A stretch of DNA of 33,037 nt from Comamonadaceae bacterium (GTDB taxonomy: Bacteria; Pseudomonadota; Gammaproteobacteria; Burkholderiales; Burkholderiaceae): positions 1 to 33,037 of the forward strand of contig CANNNH010000004.1 in NCBI GenBank assembly GCA_947505915.1, given 5' to 3'. Under the pieces are notes generated by a model. The model was not told the DNA's origin and searched no databases. It saw only the letters and a list, made by a program, of their open reading frames with translations. Position 1 is the stretch's first letter. Every line of letters starts with the position of its first letter. Of this stretch, positions 24,428 to 32,052 are shown piece by piece. The translations under genes were made by a program, and so were the position numbers.

Positions 24428-25660
24428 TCAGTGCGCTTCGATGCTGCGTCCGATCTCGGGCCAGCGCTTGTGCAAGTACAGCCAGGCCAGCAAGCCGACG
24501 CCCAGCATGCCCAGCGATGTCACTGCCAGTGCCCGGGTGGAGTGCATCACCAGCGGCGCCACCACACCGGCCACGATGCCGTTGGCCGTCGAGCCGACAA
24601 AGGCCTGCAAAGACGATGCCATGCCGCGCCGCTCGGGGTACAAGTCCAGCACCTGCAGCGTCACCACCGGCACCATCAGTGCCCAGCCAAAAGCAAACAG
24701 GGCGATCGGAAACATGGCCCATGCAGCCTGTGGCACCCACATAAAATTAGCCGCGACGTTCACCACAGACACCAGCAGCATCACTGAAAAGCCGTAGCGT
24801 ATTTGCTGCTTGGGCGGCAGGCGTCCGGCCATGCGGCCGCTGAGCCAGGCGCCCATCATGATGCCGGCAATGGTCAGCAAAAAAAGCCAGAAAAAATCTG
24901 TCGGGGCCAGCTGCAAGTGATCGCCCAGAAAAGCCGGTGCTGACAGCACATAGAGAAACATGCCGTTAAAAGGGATGCCGCTGGCCAGCGCCAGCAGCAA
25001 AAAACGCGGGTTAGAGCCCAGCTGCCAGTAGCCGCGCATCAGGTGTTTCACCTCAAAAGGTTGCCGGTGGCTAAGGTGCAGTGTTTCTGGCAAGAGCTTG
25101 TAGTTGGCCGCCCACAGCGCTGCGCCCACCAGGGTCAAAAACCAGAAAATACTGTGCCAGTCCAGATGCACAAACAGCCAGCCGCCGATCAGCGGTGCCA
25201 CAGCGGGCGCCACGCCAAAATAAATGGTGACCTGGCTCATCACCTTTTGGGCCTGGGCCGGGGCAAACATGTCGCGTATGACGGCACGTGAAACCACAAT
25301 GCCGGCGCCGGTAGACAAGCCTTGCAAAGCCCTGAAAAACACCAGCTGCTCGATGCTTTGCGACATCGCGCAGCCGGCAGACGCCAGCGTGAAAACCGCA
25401 ATGCCCCACAGCACCACCGGCCGGCGCCCCAGACTGTCAGACAGCGCGCCATGAAACAGGTTCATGAAGGCAAAGCCAAACAGGTAGGCCGACAAGGTTT
25501 GCTGCATCTCTGCGGGCGTAGCGCCCAGTGAGCGGGCAATGCCTGAAAAAGCCGGCAAGTAAGTGTCAATCGAAAACGGTCCCAGCATGCCCAGCAAGGC
25601 CAGCAGCACGGCCAGCGCCCAGCGCGGGGCGCGCCAGATCTGCGCGGCGTCCGGGTTCAT
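24428..25660 (-). CDS. Bcr/CflA-family multidrug efflux transporter (MFS)
   Basis: The 410-residue inner-membrane protein has twelve predicted hydrophobic segments and belongs to the drug:proton antiporter branch typified by Bcr and CflA. Visible signatures are GPFSIDTYLPAF (27-38, the membrane-1 motif with the conserved Asp), HGALSDSLGRRPVVLWG (the loop 2-3 motif) and FFRALQGLSTGAGIVVSRAVIRDMF (motif C-like region). Substrates in the family include bicyclomycin, chloramphenicol and sulfonamides; none can be assigned here. Its ATG overlaps the rsmI stop in an ATGA junction (25657-25660), so it is translationally coupled to rsmI, an unusual partnership that may just reflect compact packing. 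Confidence 0.92.
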   Translation of the reverse strand: MNPDAAQIWRAPRWALAVLLALLGMLGPFSIDTYLPAFSGIARSLGATPAEMQQTLSAYLFGFAFMNLFHGALSDSLGRRPVVLWGIAVFTLASAGCAMSQSIEQLVFFRALQGLSTGAGIVVSRAVIRDMFAPAQAQKVMSQVTIYFGVAPAVAPLIGGWLFVHLDWHSIFWFLTLVGAALWAANYKLLPETLHLSHRQPFEVKHLMRGYWQLGSNPRFLLLALASGIPFNGMFLYVLSAPAFLGDHLQLAPTDFFWLFLLTIAGIMMGAWLSGRMAGRLPPKQQIRYGFSVMLLVSVVNVAANFMWVPQAAWAMFPIALFAFGWALMVPVVTLQVLDLYPERRGMASSLQAFVGSTANGIVAGVVAPLVMHSTRALAVTSLGMLGVGLLAWLYLHKRWPEIGRSIEAH

Positions 25661-26547
25661 GTGTTTTTCAGTCTCAACGCTGTCTCATAGAGTTCGTTGC
25701 GCCCCCCGCCGGTGATCTCAGCCGCCAACTTGACGGCGGTTTTCAAAGGTAATTCAGCCAGCAGCAGTTGCAATACGCGCGCACTGTCGTCTGCGGCGGC
25801 AGCCTCAGGCGCAGGGTGCAGCACCAGTACAAATTCGCCGCGCAAGCGCTGCGCACTGGCCGTCAGCCAGGCGGCCAAATCAGCCGCGGGCAGGGTGGCT
25901 ATTTCTTCAAACTGCTTGGTCAGCTCGCGCCCCACCGTCAAAGCCCGGGTGCCCAGCGGCGCGAAGGCGCGGGCCAGCGCTTCCATACGGTGCGGCGCTT
26001 CCAAAAAAACCACGGCGCGCTTTTCGCTCAACAGTTCCAGCACAGCTTGGTCACGCGCCTCGGCTTTGCTGGGCAAAAAGCCGGCAAATACAAACCCGCT
26101 GTCGCCCGATAGACCGGCCACGCTCAGTGCCGTGGTCACACTGCTGGCGCCCGGCAGCGGCACGCAAGCAAAGCCAGCGGCGCGCACAGCGGCCACCAAG
26201 CGCGCACCCGGGTCACTGACGGCGGGCGTACCGGCATCGCTCACATAGGCCACGCGTTCTCCGCGTTGCAGCCGCTCTATCACCAGCGTGGACGCCTCGG
26301 CCTCGTTGTGCTCATGCACCGGCAGCAAAGGCTTGCTAACGCCGTACTGGCGCAGCAGCGGCTGGGTGTGGCGTGTGTCTTCACAGCCGATCGCATCGAC
26401 CAGGCTGAGCACATGCAAGGCGCGCAGAGTGATGTCAGACAGGTTGCCAATCGGCGTGGCCACCACGTAAAGTGTGGCCTGCGGGTAATGCTGCAGACCA
26501 GCCGCAGCCCGTGCGGCGTCCAGTGCCAGGTCGAAAGAAGCGTTCAA
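25657..26547 (-). CDS. rsmI: 16S rRNA (cytidine-1402-2'-O)-methyltransferase RsmI
   Basis: RsmI uses S-adenosylmethionine to methylate the ribose of C1402 in the decoding centre of 16S rRNA. The 296-residue product shows the family blocks TLYVVATPIGNLSDITLRAL (25-44), IGCEDTRHT, YVSDAGTPAVSDPGARLV, PLPGASSVTTALSVAGL, FAGFLPSKAEARD and FLEAPHRM. The only start compatible with the family N-terminus is TTG at 26547, preceded by TTGGAAAAC. That TTG shares its first base position with the ATG of yraN on the other strand, so the two divergent genes abut start to start. The MFS transporter gene follows through an ATGA overlap. The head-to-head arrangement with the yraN group matches E. coli. Confidence 0.96.
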   Translation of the reverse strand: MNASFDLALDAARAAAGLQHYPQATLYVVATPIGNLSDITLRALHVLSLVDAIGCEDTRHTQPLLRQYGVSKPLLPVHEHNEAEASTLVIERLQRGERVAYVSDAGTPAVSDPGARLVAAVRAAGFACVPLPGASSVTTALSVAGLSGDSGFVFAGFLPSKAEARDQAVLELLSEKRAVVFLEAPHRMEALARAFAPLGTRALTVGRELTKQFEEIATLPAADLAAWLTASAQRLRGEFVLVLHPAPEAAAADDSARVLQLLLAELPLKTAVKLAAEITGGGRNELYETALRLKNT

Positions 26548-26987
26548 TGTTGTTTTCCAAAAAGCGCACGCCCCCTGTAGGGAGCGCGGCGGCAGCGTCA
26601 GGCCAGCAGATTACCACCAAGCGCCGCGGTGACGCGGCCGAGGCGCTGGCGGCCGATTACCTGGCCGCGCGCGGCTTGCGCCTGTTACAGCGCAATTTCA
26701 AGACGCCCGGACGCGGCGGCGGCGAGATAGACCTCATCATGCGCGCGCCCGACGGCACACTGGTGTTTGTCGAAGTGCGCCAGCGCGCCAGCAGCTCGCA
26801 CGGCGGCGCGGGCGCCAGCATCACGGGGGTCAAGCAGCGGCGCATTATTTTTGCCGCACGCCATTATCTGCAGCGCCTGGCCAGTCTGCCGCCCTGCCGA
26901 TTTGATGTGGTGTTGGTGCAAGGCGTATCCAAGGCAGATGACAGCCCGACCATCGAATGGCTGCAATCGGCGTTCGATGCGTCGTAA
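26547..26987 (+). CDS. yraN: YraN family (UPF0102) endonuclease-like protein
   Basis: The 146-residue product belongs to the UPF0102/YraN family, which has a restriction-endonuclease-like fold and is related to Holliday-junction resolvases; its cellular role is not settled. The domain begins TTKRRGDAAEALAADYLAARGLRLLQRNF and contains the nuclease-type core GGGEIDLIMRAPDGTLVFVEVRQRA. The usual E-x-K of the active site (VEVK) reads V-E-V-R here, a substitution that could weaken metal-dependent cleavage. The ATG at 26547 abuts the rsmI start on the opposite strand. diaA follows 40 bases downstream. In E. coli the gene lpoA lies between rsmI and yraN; it is absent here. Confidence 0.92.
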   Translation: MLFSKKRTPPVGSAAAASGQQITTKRRGDAAEALAADYLAARGLRLLQRNFKTPGRGGGEIDLIMRAPDGTLVFVEVRQRASSSHGGAGASITGVKQRRIIFAARHYLQRLASLPPCRFDVVLVQGVSKADDSPTIEWLQSAFDAS

Positions 26988-27027
26988 GACGGTTTATTGA
27001 GCCTGGCAAGCCGCTATCATTGCGACC

Positions 27028-27627
27028 ATGATCGAACAACGCATAGAGCAGCACTTCATCGACAGTGCCGATCTCAAGTACCAGGCGGCCCAGGCGCTGT
27101 CCGTGCCTGTGGCTGCTGCTGTGGTGGCGGTGCTGGCCAGCGTCACCAGCGGCGGTAAGGTGCTGGCGTGTGGCAATGGCGTGGCTGCTGCGGGCGCGCA
27201 AATTTTTGCGGCCCAGTTTGTTGGCCGCTATGAGCGAGAGCGCCCCGAGCTCGCCGCCATGGCACTGGCCGCCGATGCGTCTATGTTGACCGGCATCGCC
27301 AGCGACTATGACTTCAATGTGATTTTTTCCAAGCAGGTGCGCGCTTTTGGCGTCGCCGGCGATGTCTTGCTCGCGCTCAGCGCGCACGGCAACTGTGCCA
27401 ATGTGCTGGCCGCGATTGAAGCGGCCCATGAGCGCGAAATGACCGTGGTCGCCCTTACGGGCAAGGGCGGGGGCAAGATAACGCATGCCTTGCGCGAAAC
27501 GGATGTGCATGTCTGCGTTCCCAACGACCATGTCCCCCGAATCCAGGAAGTCCACTTGTTGGTACTGCACTGTATTTGTGACGCCGTGGACGCTCAATTG
27601 TTAGGTGATCAGGAGGTTTCTTCATGA
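27028..27627 (+). CDS. diaA: DiaA-like SIS-domain protein (DnaA initiator-associating)
   Basis: The 199-residue product has one SIS (sugar isomerase) domain, like GmhA and DiaA. Similarity to E. coli DiaA is clear throughout: GGKVLACGNGVAAAGAQIFAA, ERPELAAMALAADASMLTGIASD, SKQVRAFGVAGDVLLALSAHGN, TVVALTGKGGGKI and RIQEVHLLVLHCICDAVDAQLL. Sedoheptulose-phosphate isomerases have His and Glu zinc ligands in the block that here reads AQIFAAQF (Ile and Gln instead), so isomerase activity is unlikely and the DiaA role, stimulating DnaA assembly at oriC, is favoured. The position between yraN and dolP is the same as in E. coli. Its stop overlaps the dolP start by four bases, with AGGAGG (27611-27616) inside its own coding end. 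Confidence 0.9.
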   Translation: MIEQRIEQHFIDSADLKYQAAQALSVPVAAAVVAVLASVTSGGKVLACGNGVAAAGAQIFAAQFVGRYERERPELAAMALAADASMLTGIASDYDFNVIFSKQVRAFGVAGDVLLALSAHGNCANVLAAIEAAHEREMTVVALTGKGGGKITHALRETDVHVCVPNDHVPRIQEVHLLVLHCICDAVDAQLLGDQEVSS

Positions 27628-28286
27628 AGCAGTCGGTTGTTCAACGCGCGCTTGTCGCTGCAGGTTTTTGTGGTGCTGTTTTGGCTTTGACCAGCACGCT
27701 GACGGCTTGTGTGCCGCTGGTACTCGGCGGGGCGGCTGCCGGCACGATGATGGTCGCCACAGACCGGCGCACCTCCGGCGCTCAGCTTGAAGACGAGGGC
27801 ATCGAGTTGCGCGGCCTGAGCCGAATACGCGGCGACTTTGGTACGCGCGTGCGTGTCAATGTGGTCAGCTACAACCGGCAGGTTCTGCTGACCGGCGAGG
27901 TGCCCAATGAGAAAGACAAGCTGGCGGTCGAGCAACTGATCGCCAAAGTAGAGAACGTGGTGTCTGTAGTCAATTCGCTGGCGGTGAGGAACACGCCCTC
28001 ACTGGCAGACCGTTCGTCAGACCTGCTCATCACGGGCCGGATCAAGGCCGCCTTGCTCGATGCCAATGACCTGGAGAGCAACGCAGTCAAGGTGATCACC
28101 GAGCACAGCGTGGTTTACCTGATGGGCCGCGTCACCAAACGCGAGGCCGACCGCATCACCAACATTGCCCGCACCATTCCCGGTGTACAGCGGGTGGTCC
28201 GGGTGTTTGAAGACATCAGCGAGCAAGAGCTGCGCGGCCTGCGGCCCGCCAAGAGCGAGCCGGCCCCGGCCAAGCCGAAAGCCTGA
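27624..28286 (+). CDS. dolP: Dual-BON-domain outer membrane lipoprotein DolP (YraP)
   Basis: The 220-residue protein is a lipoprotein with two BON domains, matching YraP/DolP, which supports outer-membrane integrity and envelope homeostasis. The signal peptide ends in TSTLTAC, giving a lipobox with Cys29. The first BON domain covers about 65-125 (GTRVRVNVVSYNRQVLLTGEVPNEKDKLAVEQL) and the second about 130-200 (ITGRIKAALLDANDLESNAVKVITEHSVVYLMGRVTKREADRI). A Lys/Pro/Ala-rich tail follows. The start overlaps the diaA stop (ATGA) and is served by AGGAGG seven bases upstream, so translation is strong and coupled. The gene order rsmI / yraN-diaA-dolP is conserved with E. coli except for the missing lpoA. 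Confidence 0.93.
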   Translation: MKQSVVQRALVAAGFCGAVLALTSTLTACVPLVLGGAAAGTMMVATDRRTSGAQLEDEGIELRGLSRIRGDFGTRVRVNVVSYNRQVLLTGEVPNEKDKLAVEQLIAKVENVVSVVNSLAVRNTPSLADRSSDLLITGRIKAALLDANDLESNAVKVITEHSVVYLMGRVTKREADRITNIARTIPGVQRVVRVFEDISEQELRGLRPAKSEPAPAKPKA

Positions 28287-28299
28287 GCCCCGGCGGCGC

Positions 28300-29214
28300 T
28301 TACTTCAAGCGCTTGATCAGGCTGGAGGTGTCCCAGCGGCGTCCGCCCATGGCCTGCACGTCACTGTAAAACTGATCGACCAGCGCGGTCACCGGCAGGC
28401 GCGCGCCGTTGTGCTTGGCTTCGTCGAGTACCAGTCCCAGGTCTTTGCGCATCCAGTCCACGGCAAAGCCAAATTCAAACTTGTCGGCCACCATGGTTTT
28501 GCCGCGGTTGTCGAGCTGCCAGCTTTGCGCTGCGCCCTTGCCGATCACGTCCAGCGCCAGGTTCATGTCCAGGCCGGCTTTCTGGCCAAAGGCAATCGCC
28601 TCGCTCAAGCCCTGCACCAAACCGGCAATGCAAATCTGGTTGACCATCTTGGTCAGCTGGCCGGCACCGCTGTCGCCCATCAGGGTGAAGGCTTTGGAAA
28701 ACGCCATGCCGACGCTTTGCACTGCGTCAAAAGCGGCGGCGTCACCACCGCACATGACGGTGAGCGCGCCGTTTTGCGCGCCGCCCTGGCCACCCGATAC
28801 CGGCGCGTCAATGAAATGCAGCCCCAGCGCCTTGGCAGCGGCGTACAACTCGCGCGCCACCGTGGCCGAGGCCGTGGTGTGGTCCACCAGCACCGCGCCC
28901 GGCTTCATGCCGGCCAGCGCGCCGTCAGCGCCCAGCACCACGCTGCGCAGGTCGTCGTCATTGCCCACGCAGCAAAACACAATGTCTGCACCGGCTGCAG
29001 CCAGTCGGGGCGTGGCCGCCTGGCGCGGCGCTGCGGTCGACGCGAACTCGGCGCACCAGGCCGCCGCCTTGGCGGGGCTGCGGTTGTAGACGGTGACCTG
29101 GTGCCCGGCCAGCGCCAGATGGCCGGCCATGGGGTGACCCATCACACCCAGGCCCAGAAAGGCGACTTTGTGTGAAGTGACGGCGGCGTAGGTTTTAGGG
29201 TTGGTGCTGCTCAT
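28300..29214 (-). CDS. NAD(P)-dependent beta-hydroxyacid dehydrogenase (3-hydroxyisobutyrate/tartronate semialdehyde type)
   Basis: The 304-residue protein has an N-terminal Rossmann domain with VAFLGLGVMGHPMAGHL (17-33), the substrate-binding motif DAPVSGGQGGAQNGALTVMCGG (about 136-157) and the catalytic Lys in GAGQLTKMVNQ (near residue 187). The C-terminal all-helical domain ends in a typical GGRRWDTSSLIKRL. Family members reduce or oxidise small hydroxyacids such as 3-hydroxyisobutyrate, tartronate semialdehyde or glyoxylate derivatives; the exact substrate cannot be told. A GlcD-type oxidase lies 3.4 kb away, which slightly favours glyoxylate/glycerate metabolism, but the genes are not linked in an operon. 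It is convergent with dolP (13-base gap) and lies 98 bases downstream of pilT. Confidence 0.9.
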   Translation of the reverse strand: MSSTNPKTYAAVTSHKVAFLGLGVMGHPMAGHLALAGHQVTVYNRSPAKAAAWCAEFASTAAPRQAATPRLAAAGADIVFCCVGNDDDLRSVVLGADGALAGMKPGAVLVDHTTASATVARELYAAAKALGLHFIDAPVSGGQGGAQNGALTVMCGGDAAAFDAVQSVGMAFSKAFTLMGDSGAGQLTKMVNQICIAGLVQGLSEAIAFGQKAGLDMNLALDVIGKGAAQSWQLDNRGKTMVADKFEFGFAVDWMRKDLGLVLDEAKHNGARLPVTALVDQFYSDVQAMGGRRWDTSSLIKRLK

Positions 29215-29312
29215 GGTGTGATCTCGGTGGTTGGGGTTGACGCCGCTGCGGGCGCAGGCAAGGTATGTCGCGGCTGATTTTCACACAGCCACCGGCGGCG
29301 CTGCGGTCGGCC

Positions 29313-30356
29313 TCAGCCGGCAAACTGGGCCGGCACTTTGGCGTGCAGGCGTGCCTCGGCCGGCGTGATGCGCTGGCGGCGCACCAGCTCAGCCAGGCTT
29401 TGGTCCAGCGTCTGCATGCCTAAGCTGGCGCCGGTCTGCAAGCTGGTGTGCATTTGCGCCACCTTGGCCTCGCGGATCAGGTTGCGTATGGCCGGCGTGC
29501 CCAGCATCACTTCATGGGCGGCCACGCGGCCCTTGCCGTCGGCCGTGCGGCACAAGGTTTGCGCAATCACGCCTGCCAGTGACTCTGACAGCATGCTGCG
29601 CACCATGTCTTTTTCAGTTGCAGGAAAGACATCGATCAGCCGGTCTATCGCCTTGGTGGCGCTGGCCGTGTGCAGCGTGCCCAGCACCAGCTGCCCCGTC
29701 TCGGCCGCCGTCAGCGCCAGGCGTATGGTGTCCAGATCGCGCAGCTCGCCCACCAGAATCACGTCCGGGTCTTCACGCAAAGCAGCACGCAAAGCGGCAC
29801 TGAAGCTGTGCGTGTGACGGCCCAGCTCGCGCTGGTTCACCAGGCCCTGGCCGGGGCTGTGTACAAACTCGATCGGGTCTTCGACCGTGATGACATGCCC
29901 GCGCTGCGAATGCAAATAATGGCTGAGCATGGCCGCCAGCGTGCTGGACTTGCCCGAGCCGGTGGGCCCCGTCACCAGCACCAGGCCGCGCGGGCACAGC
30001 GCCAGCTCAGCCGCTACCGCCGGCACGCCCAGCGAGGCCAGCGTGGGCACCTCGCCAGGTATGCAGCGAAACACCGCCGCCGCGCCGCGGCTTTGCATGA
30101 AAGCATTCACCCTGAAGCGCCCCAGCCCCGGCAGCGCCAGCGCAAAGTCCAGCTCCAGCGCCGTGGCCAGCGCTTGCTGCTGCTCAGTGCTGGTGGCCTG
30201 CGCCAGCAGGTGCAGCACCGCATCGGCGTCCAAGGCCGGCAAGCCCATGGCCTGCATCTGGCCATGCACGCGCAACATCGGCGGCATACCGGCTGACATA
30301 TGAAGATCCGACGCCTTGCGGTCCAGGGCCGTGGTGAGCAGCGCGGTCAGGTTCAT
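29313..30356 (-). CDS. pilT: Type IV pilus retraction ATPase PilT
   Basis: PilT is the cytoplasmic hexameric motor that depolymerises type IV pili, powering twitching and DNA uptake. The 347-residue product has a PAS-like N-terminal domain and a RecA-like motor: Walker A GPTGSGKS (130-137), Asp box around ITVEDPIEF (156-164), Walker B DVILVGE with the catalytic Glu204, and His box LGTLHTASA. The diagnostic AIRNLIRE motif, followed by AKVAQMHTSLQTG, separates it from PilB and supports PilT rather than PilU. Its ATG lies four bases after the stop of a lipoprotein gene on the same strand, implying coupling. The usual pilU partner is not downstream. The closeness to yggS echoes the pilT-yggS neighbourhood of many gammaproteobacteria and betaproteobacteria. 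Confidence 0.94.
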   Translation of the reverse strand: MNLTALLTTALDRKASDLHMSAGMPPMLRVHGQMQAMGLPALDADAVLHLLAQATSTEQQQALATALELDFALALPGLGRFRVNAFMQSRGAAAVFRCIPGEVPTLASLGVPAVAAELALCPRGLVLVTGPTGSGKSSTLAAMLSHYLHSQRGHVITVEDPIEFVHSPGQGLVNQRELGRHTHSFSAALRAALREDPDVILVGELRDLDTIRLALTAAETGQLVLGTLHTASATKAIDRLIDVFPATEKDMVRSMLSESLAGVIAQTLCRTADGKGRVAAHEVMLGTPAIRNLIREAKVAQMHTSLQTGASLGMQTLDQSLAELVRRQRITPAEARLHAKVPAQFAG

Positions 30357-30360
30357 GGGC

Positions 30361-31146
30361 TTATTTTTGGGGGGTAGTCACGCCTGCTGGCGAGGCTGGC
30401 AGCACTGTCGAAGTCAATGCTGCGGCTGGTTTGCCCGCAACCTTCAATGCGTCTGCTGCGTTGGTCGCGCTGGCGGCGGCTTCCAAACCCGAGACGATGT
30501 TGCAGGCCGCGTGATAAGACAGCGCATCAGCAATAGCCCGGTTGACGGGGTAGTCCTTCATGTCCTTGCCGCGCCCTGCGTCCATGTATTGCAACAGCCC
30601 TTCACGCTGCTTGGCGATGCCGGCGGAGATGACGTTGACTGTCAAATTGTTGAAATAGGCTTCGTTGTAAACACCCATCACACCGCTGCTCACCGTGCTG
30701 CCGGCAGTCAACACCCTGGCTGCAGAAATCGGTGTGGTCACCGTGGCGGCGCCAGTCAGCAGTGTGGTCAGGCTGCCCCAACCCATCTGGGTTTGCGACT
30801 TGGATGACACCAGCACACGCAAATAAGCACCGCAGCGCTGATTGGAGGCCGCAATGATTCTGTCTTGCAGGTCGTTGCGTCTGTATTTCAGCTGGGCTTG
30901 AGATGCCGTAGGGTCATTGATGTATGCGTCGCTCTTCGGCTCCTTGAAGCCGTAATTTGTGAGGAGCTTGTCGATATCAATCTGCTCAAACTCACTGGCC
31001 TCACCTTTCTTTGGGCCGACTATTACCGAGCCCGCGCCGCTCAGCAAGTTTTCTTCATCCGGCATGGTGACTCGCCGTATCGAGCTGCAGCCCGTCAACA
31101 CAATGGAGCACGCTAAAAAAAGTACGCTCAGAATTTTTCGGTTCAT
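30361..31146 (-). CDS. Unrecognised lipoprotein coupled to pilT
   Basis: I do not recognise this 261-residue protein. The N-terminus MNRKILSVLFLACSIVLTGCSS is a clear lipoprotein signal with Cys at residue 20. The mature part has a central helix-prone region with RRNDLQDRIIAASNQRCGAYLRVLVSS, then a Gly/Thr/Ser-rich hydrophobic stretch (TTLLTGAATVTTPISAARVLTAGSTVSSGVMGVYNEAYF) that could insert in or lie on a membrane. The C-terminus is Ala/Pro-rich. AGGAG lies upstream of both the ATG at 31146 and an in-frame GTG at 31149. It is preceded by an unusually AT-rich leader and followed four bases later by pilT. It could be a pilus-associated lipoprotein or an insertion between pilT and yggS. Confidence 0.75.
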   Translation of the reverse strand: MNRKILSVLFLACSIVLTGCSSIRRVTMPDEENLLSGAGSVIVGPKKGEASEFEQIDIDKLLTNYGFKEPKSDAYINDPTASQAQLKYRRNDLQDRIIAASNQRCGAYLRVLVSSKSQTQMGWGSLTTLLTGAATVTTPISAARVLTAGSTVSSGVMGVYNEAYFNNLTVNVISAGIAKQREGLLQYMDAGRGKDMKDYPVNRAIADALSYHAACNIVSGLEAAASATNAADALKVAGKPAAALTSTVLPASPAGVTTPQK

Positions 31147-31294
31147 CACAGTTTTCTCCTAGGTTTAGGTTTAAAAAATAGAATCTAAGGTTCTAATAAA
31201 ATAACATAAATTCAATTTATTTAATTTCATTGATGTATTAAATTTTTGTAGCTTCGAGGTTTGGGGCCTCTGGCCGATTCGTTACAGTCAAGCC
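31147..31294. promoter_or_regulatory. AT-rich divergent region between the lipoprotein gene and yggS
   Basis: About 80 bases (31165-31250) are almost free of G and C, in sharp contrast with the rest of the window. The stretch contains many possible -10 sequences, so individual boxes cannot be assigned. TAGGTT occurs twice in tandem near 31163-31170 (ctaggtttaggttta). The region should drive both the lipoprotein-pilT unit and yggS. Confidence 0.45.
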
Positions 31295-32044
31295 ATGATT
31301 CGCACCGCACTTTCTTCCCTTGATTCGCCCACCATTGCCAGCCAACTCGCCCTCGTGCGCCAGCAGATCGCCCAAGCAGTGGCCGCGTCTGGCCGCGTGC
31401 CGGGCAGCGTGGCTTTGTTGGCCGTCTCCAAAACTTTTGGCGCAGACGCGGTGATCGAGGCGGTGCGTGCCGGGCAAACGGCATTTGGTGAGAACTACAT
31501 CCAGGAAGGCGTTGAGAAGATTCAGGCGCTGCGCCAGTGGATGGCCGAGCCCGCACAGGCCGGCTTGCCGGCTTTGCAGTGGCATTGCATCGGACCCATC
31601 CAAAGCAACAAGACGCGGCCGGTGGCCGAGCACTTTGACTGGGTGCAGTCGGTGGACCGGCTCAAGATTGCCGAGCGCTTGAGCGAACAGCGTCCTGCTG
31701 ATTTGCCGCCGCTGCAAATTTGCCTGCAGGTCAATATTGACGGCGGCGCCAACAAGTCGGGCGTGGCACCCGCCGGGGTGCTGGCGTTGGCCGCCGAAGT
31801 GTTAAAGCTGCCCCGCCTGGTCTTGCGCGGTTTGATGACCATCCCTGAGCCGGTGGCGGGCTTAGACGCCCAGGTGGCCGTGCACGCCAAAGCCCGCGCC
31901 TTGTTTGACGAAGTGAAAGCCGATTTGAACTTGCCCCAGTTCGACACCTTGTCGATGGGCATGACCGGCGACTTAGAAGCCGCTGTGCATGCCGGCAGCA
32001 CGATGCTGCGGGTGGGCACGGCGGTATTTGGCGGGCGAAATTGA
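31295..32044 (+). CDS. yggS: YggS/PROSC-family pyridoxal phosphate homeostasis protein
   Basis: This PLP-binding protein with a single TIM-barrel-like domain maintains vitamin B6 and amino-acid homeostasis without known catalysis. The 249-residue product shows LLAVSKTF (the PLP Lys), TAFGENYIQEGVEKI, LQWHCIGPIQSNKTRPVAEHFDWVQSVDR, CLQVNIDGGANKSGV and the C-terminal phosphate-binding LSMGMTGDLEAAVHAGSTMLRVGTAVFG. Length is slightly above the usual 230 residues because of the N-terminal TALSSLDSPTIA. The ATG at 31295 fits. It is divergent from the lipoprotein-pilT pair. The following gene begins within about ten bases, but its base composition is quite different. Confidence 0.95.
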   Translation: MIRTALSSLDSPTIASQLALVRQQIAQAVAASGRVPGSVALLAVSKTFGADAVIEAVRAGQTAFGENYIQEGVEKIQALRQWMAEPAQAGLPALQWHCIGPIQSNKTRPVAEHFDWVQSVDRLKIAERLSEQRPADLPPLQICLQVNIDGGANKSGVAPAGVLALAAEVLKLPRLVLRGLMTIPEPVAGLDAQVAVHAKARALFDEVKADLNLPQFDTLSMGMTGDLEAAVHAGSTMLRVGTAVFGGRN

Positions 32045-32052
32045 TACCAATC

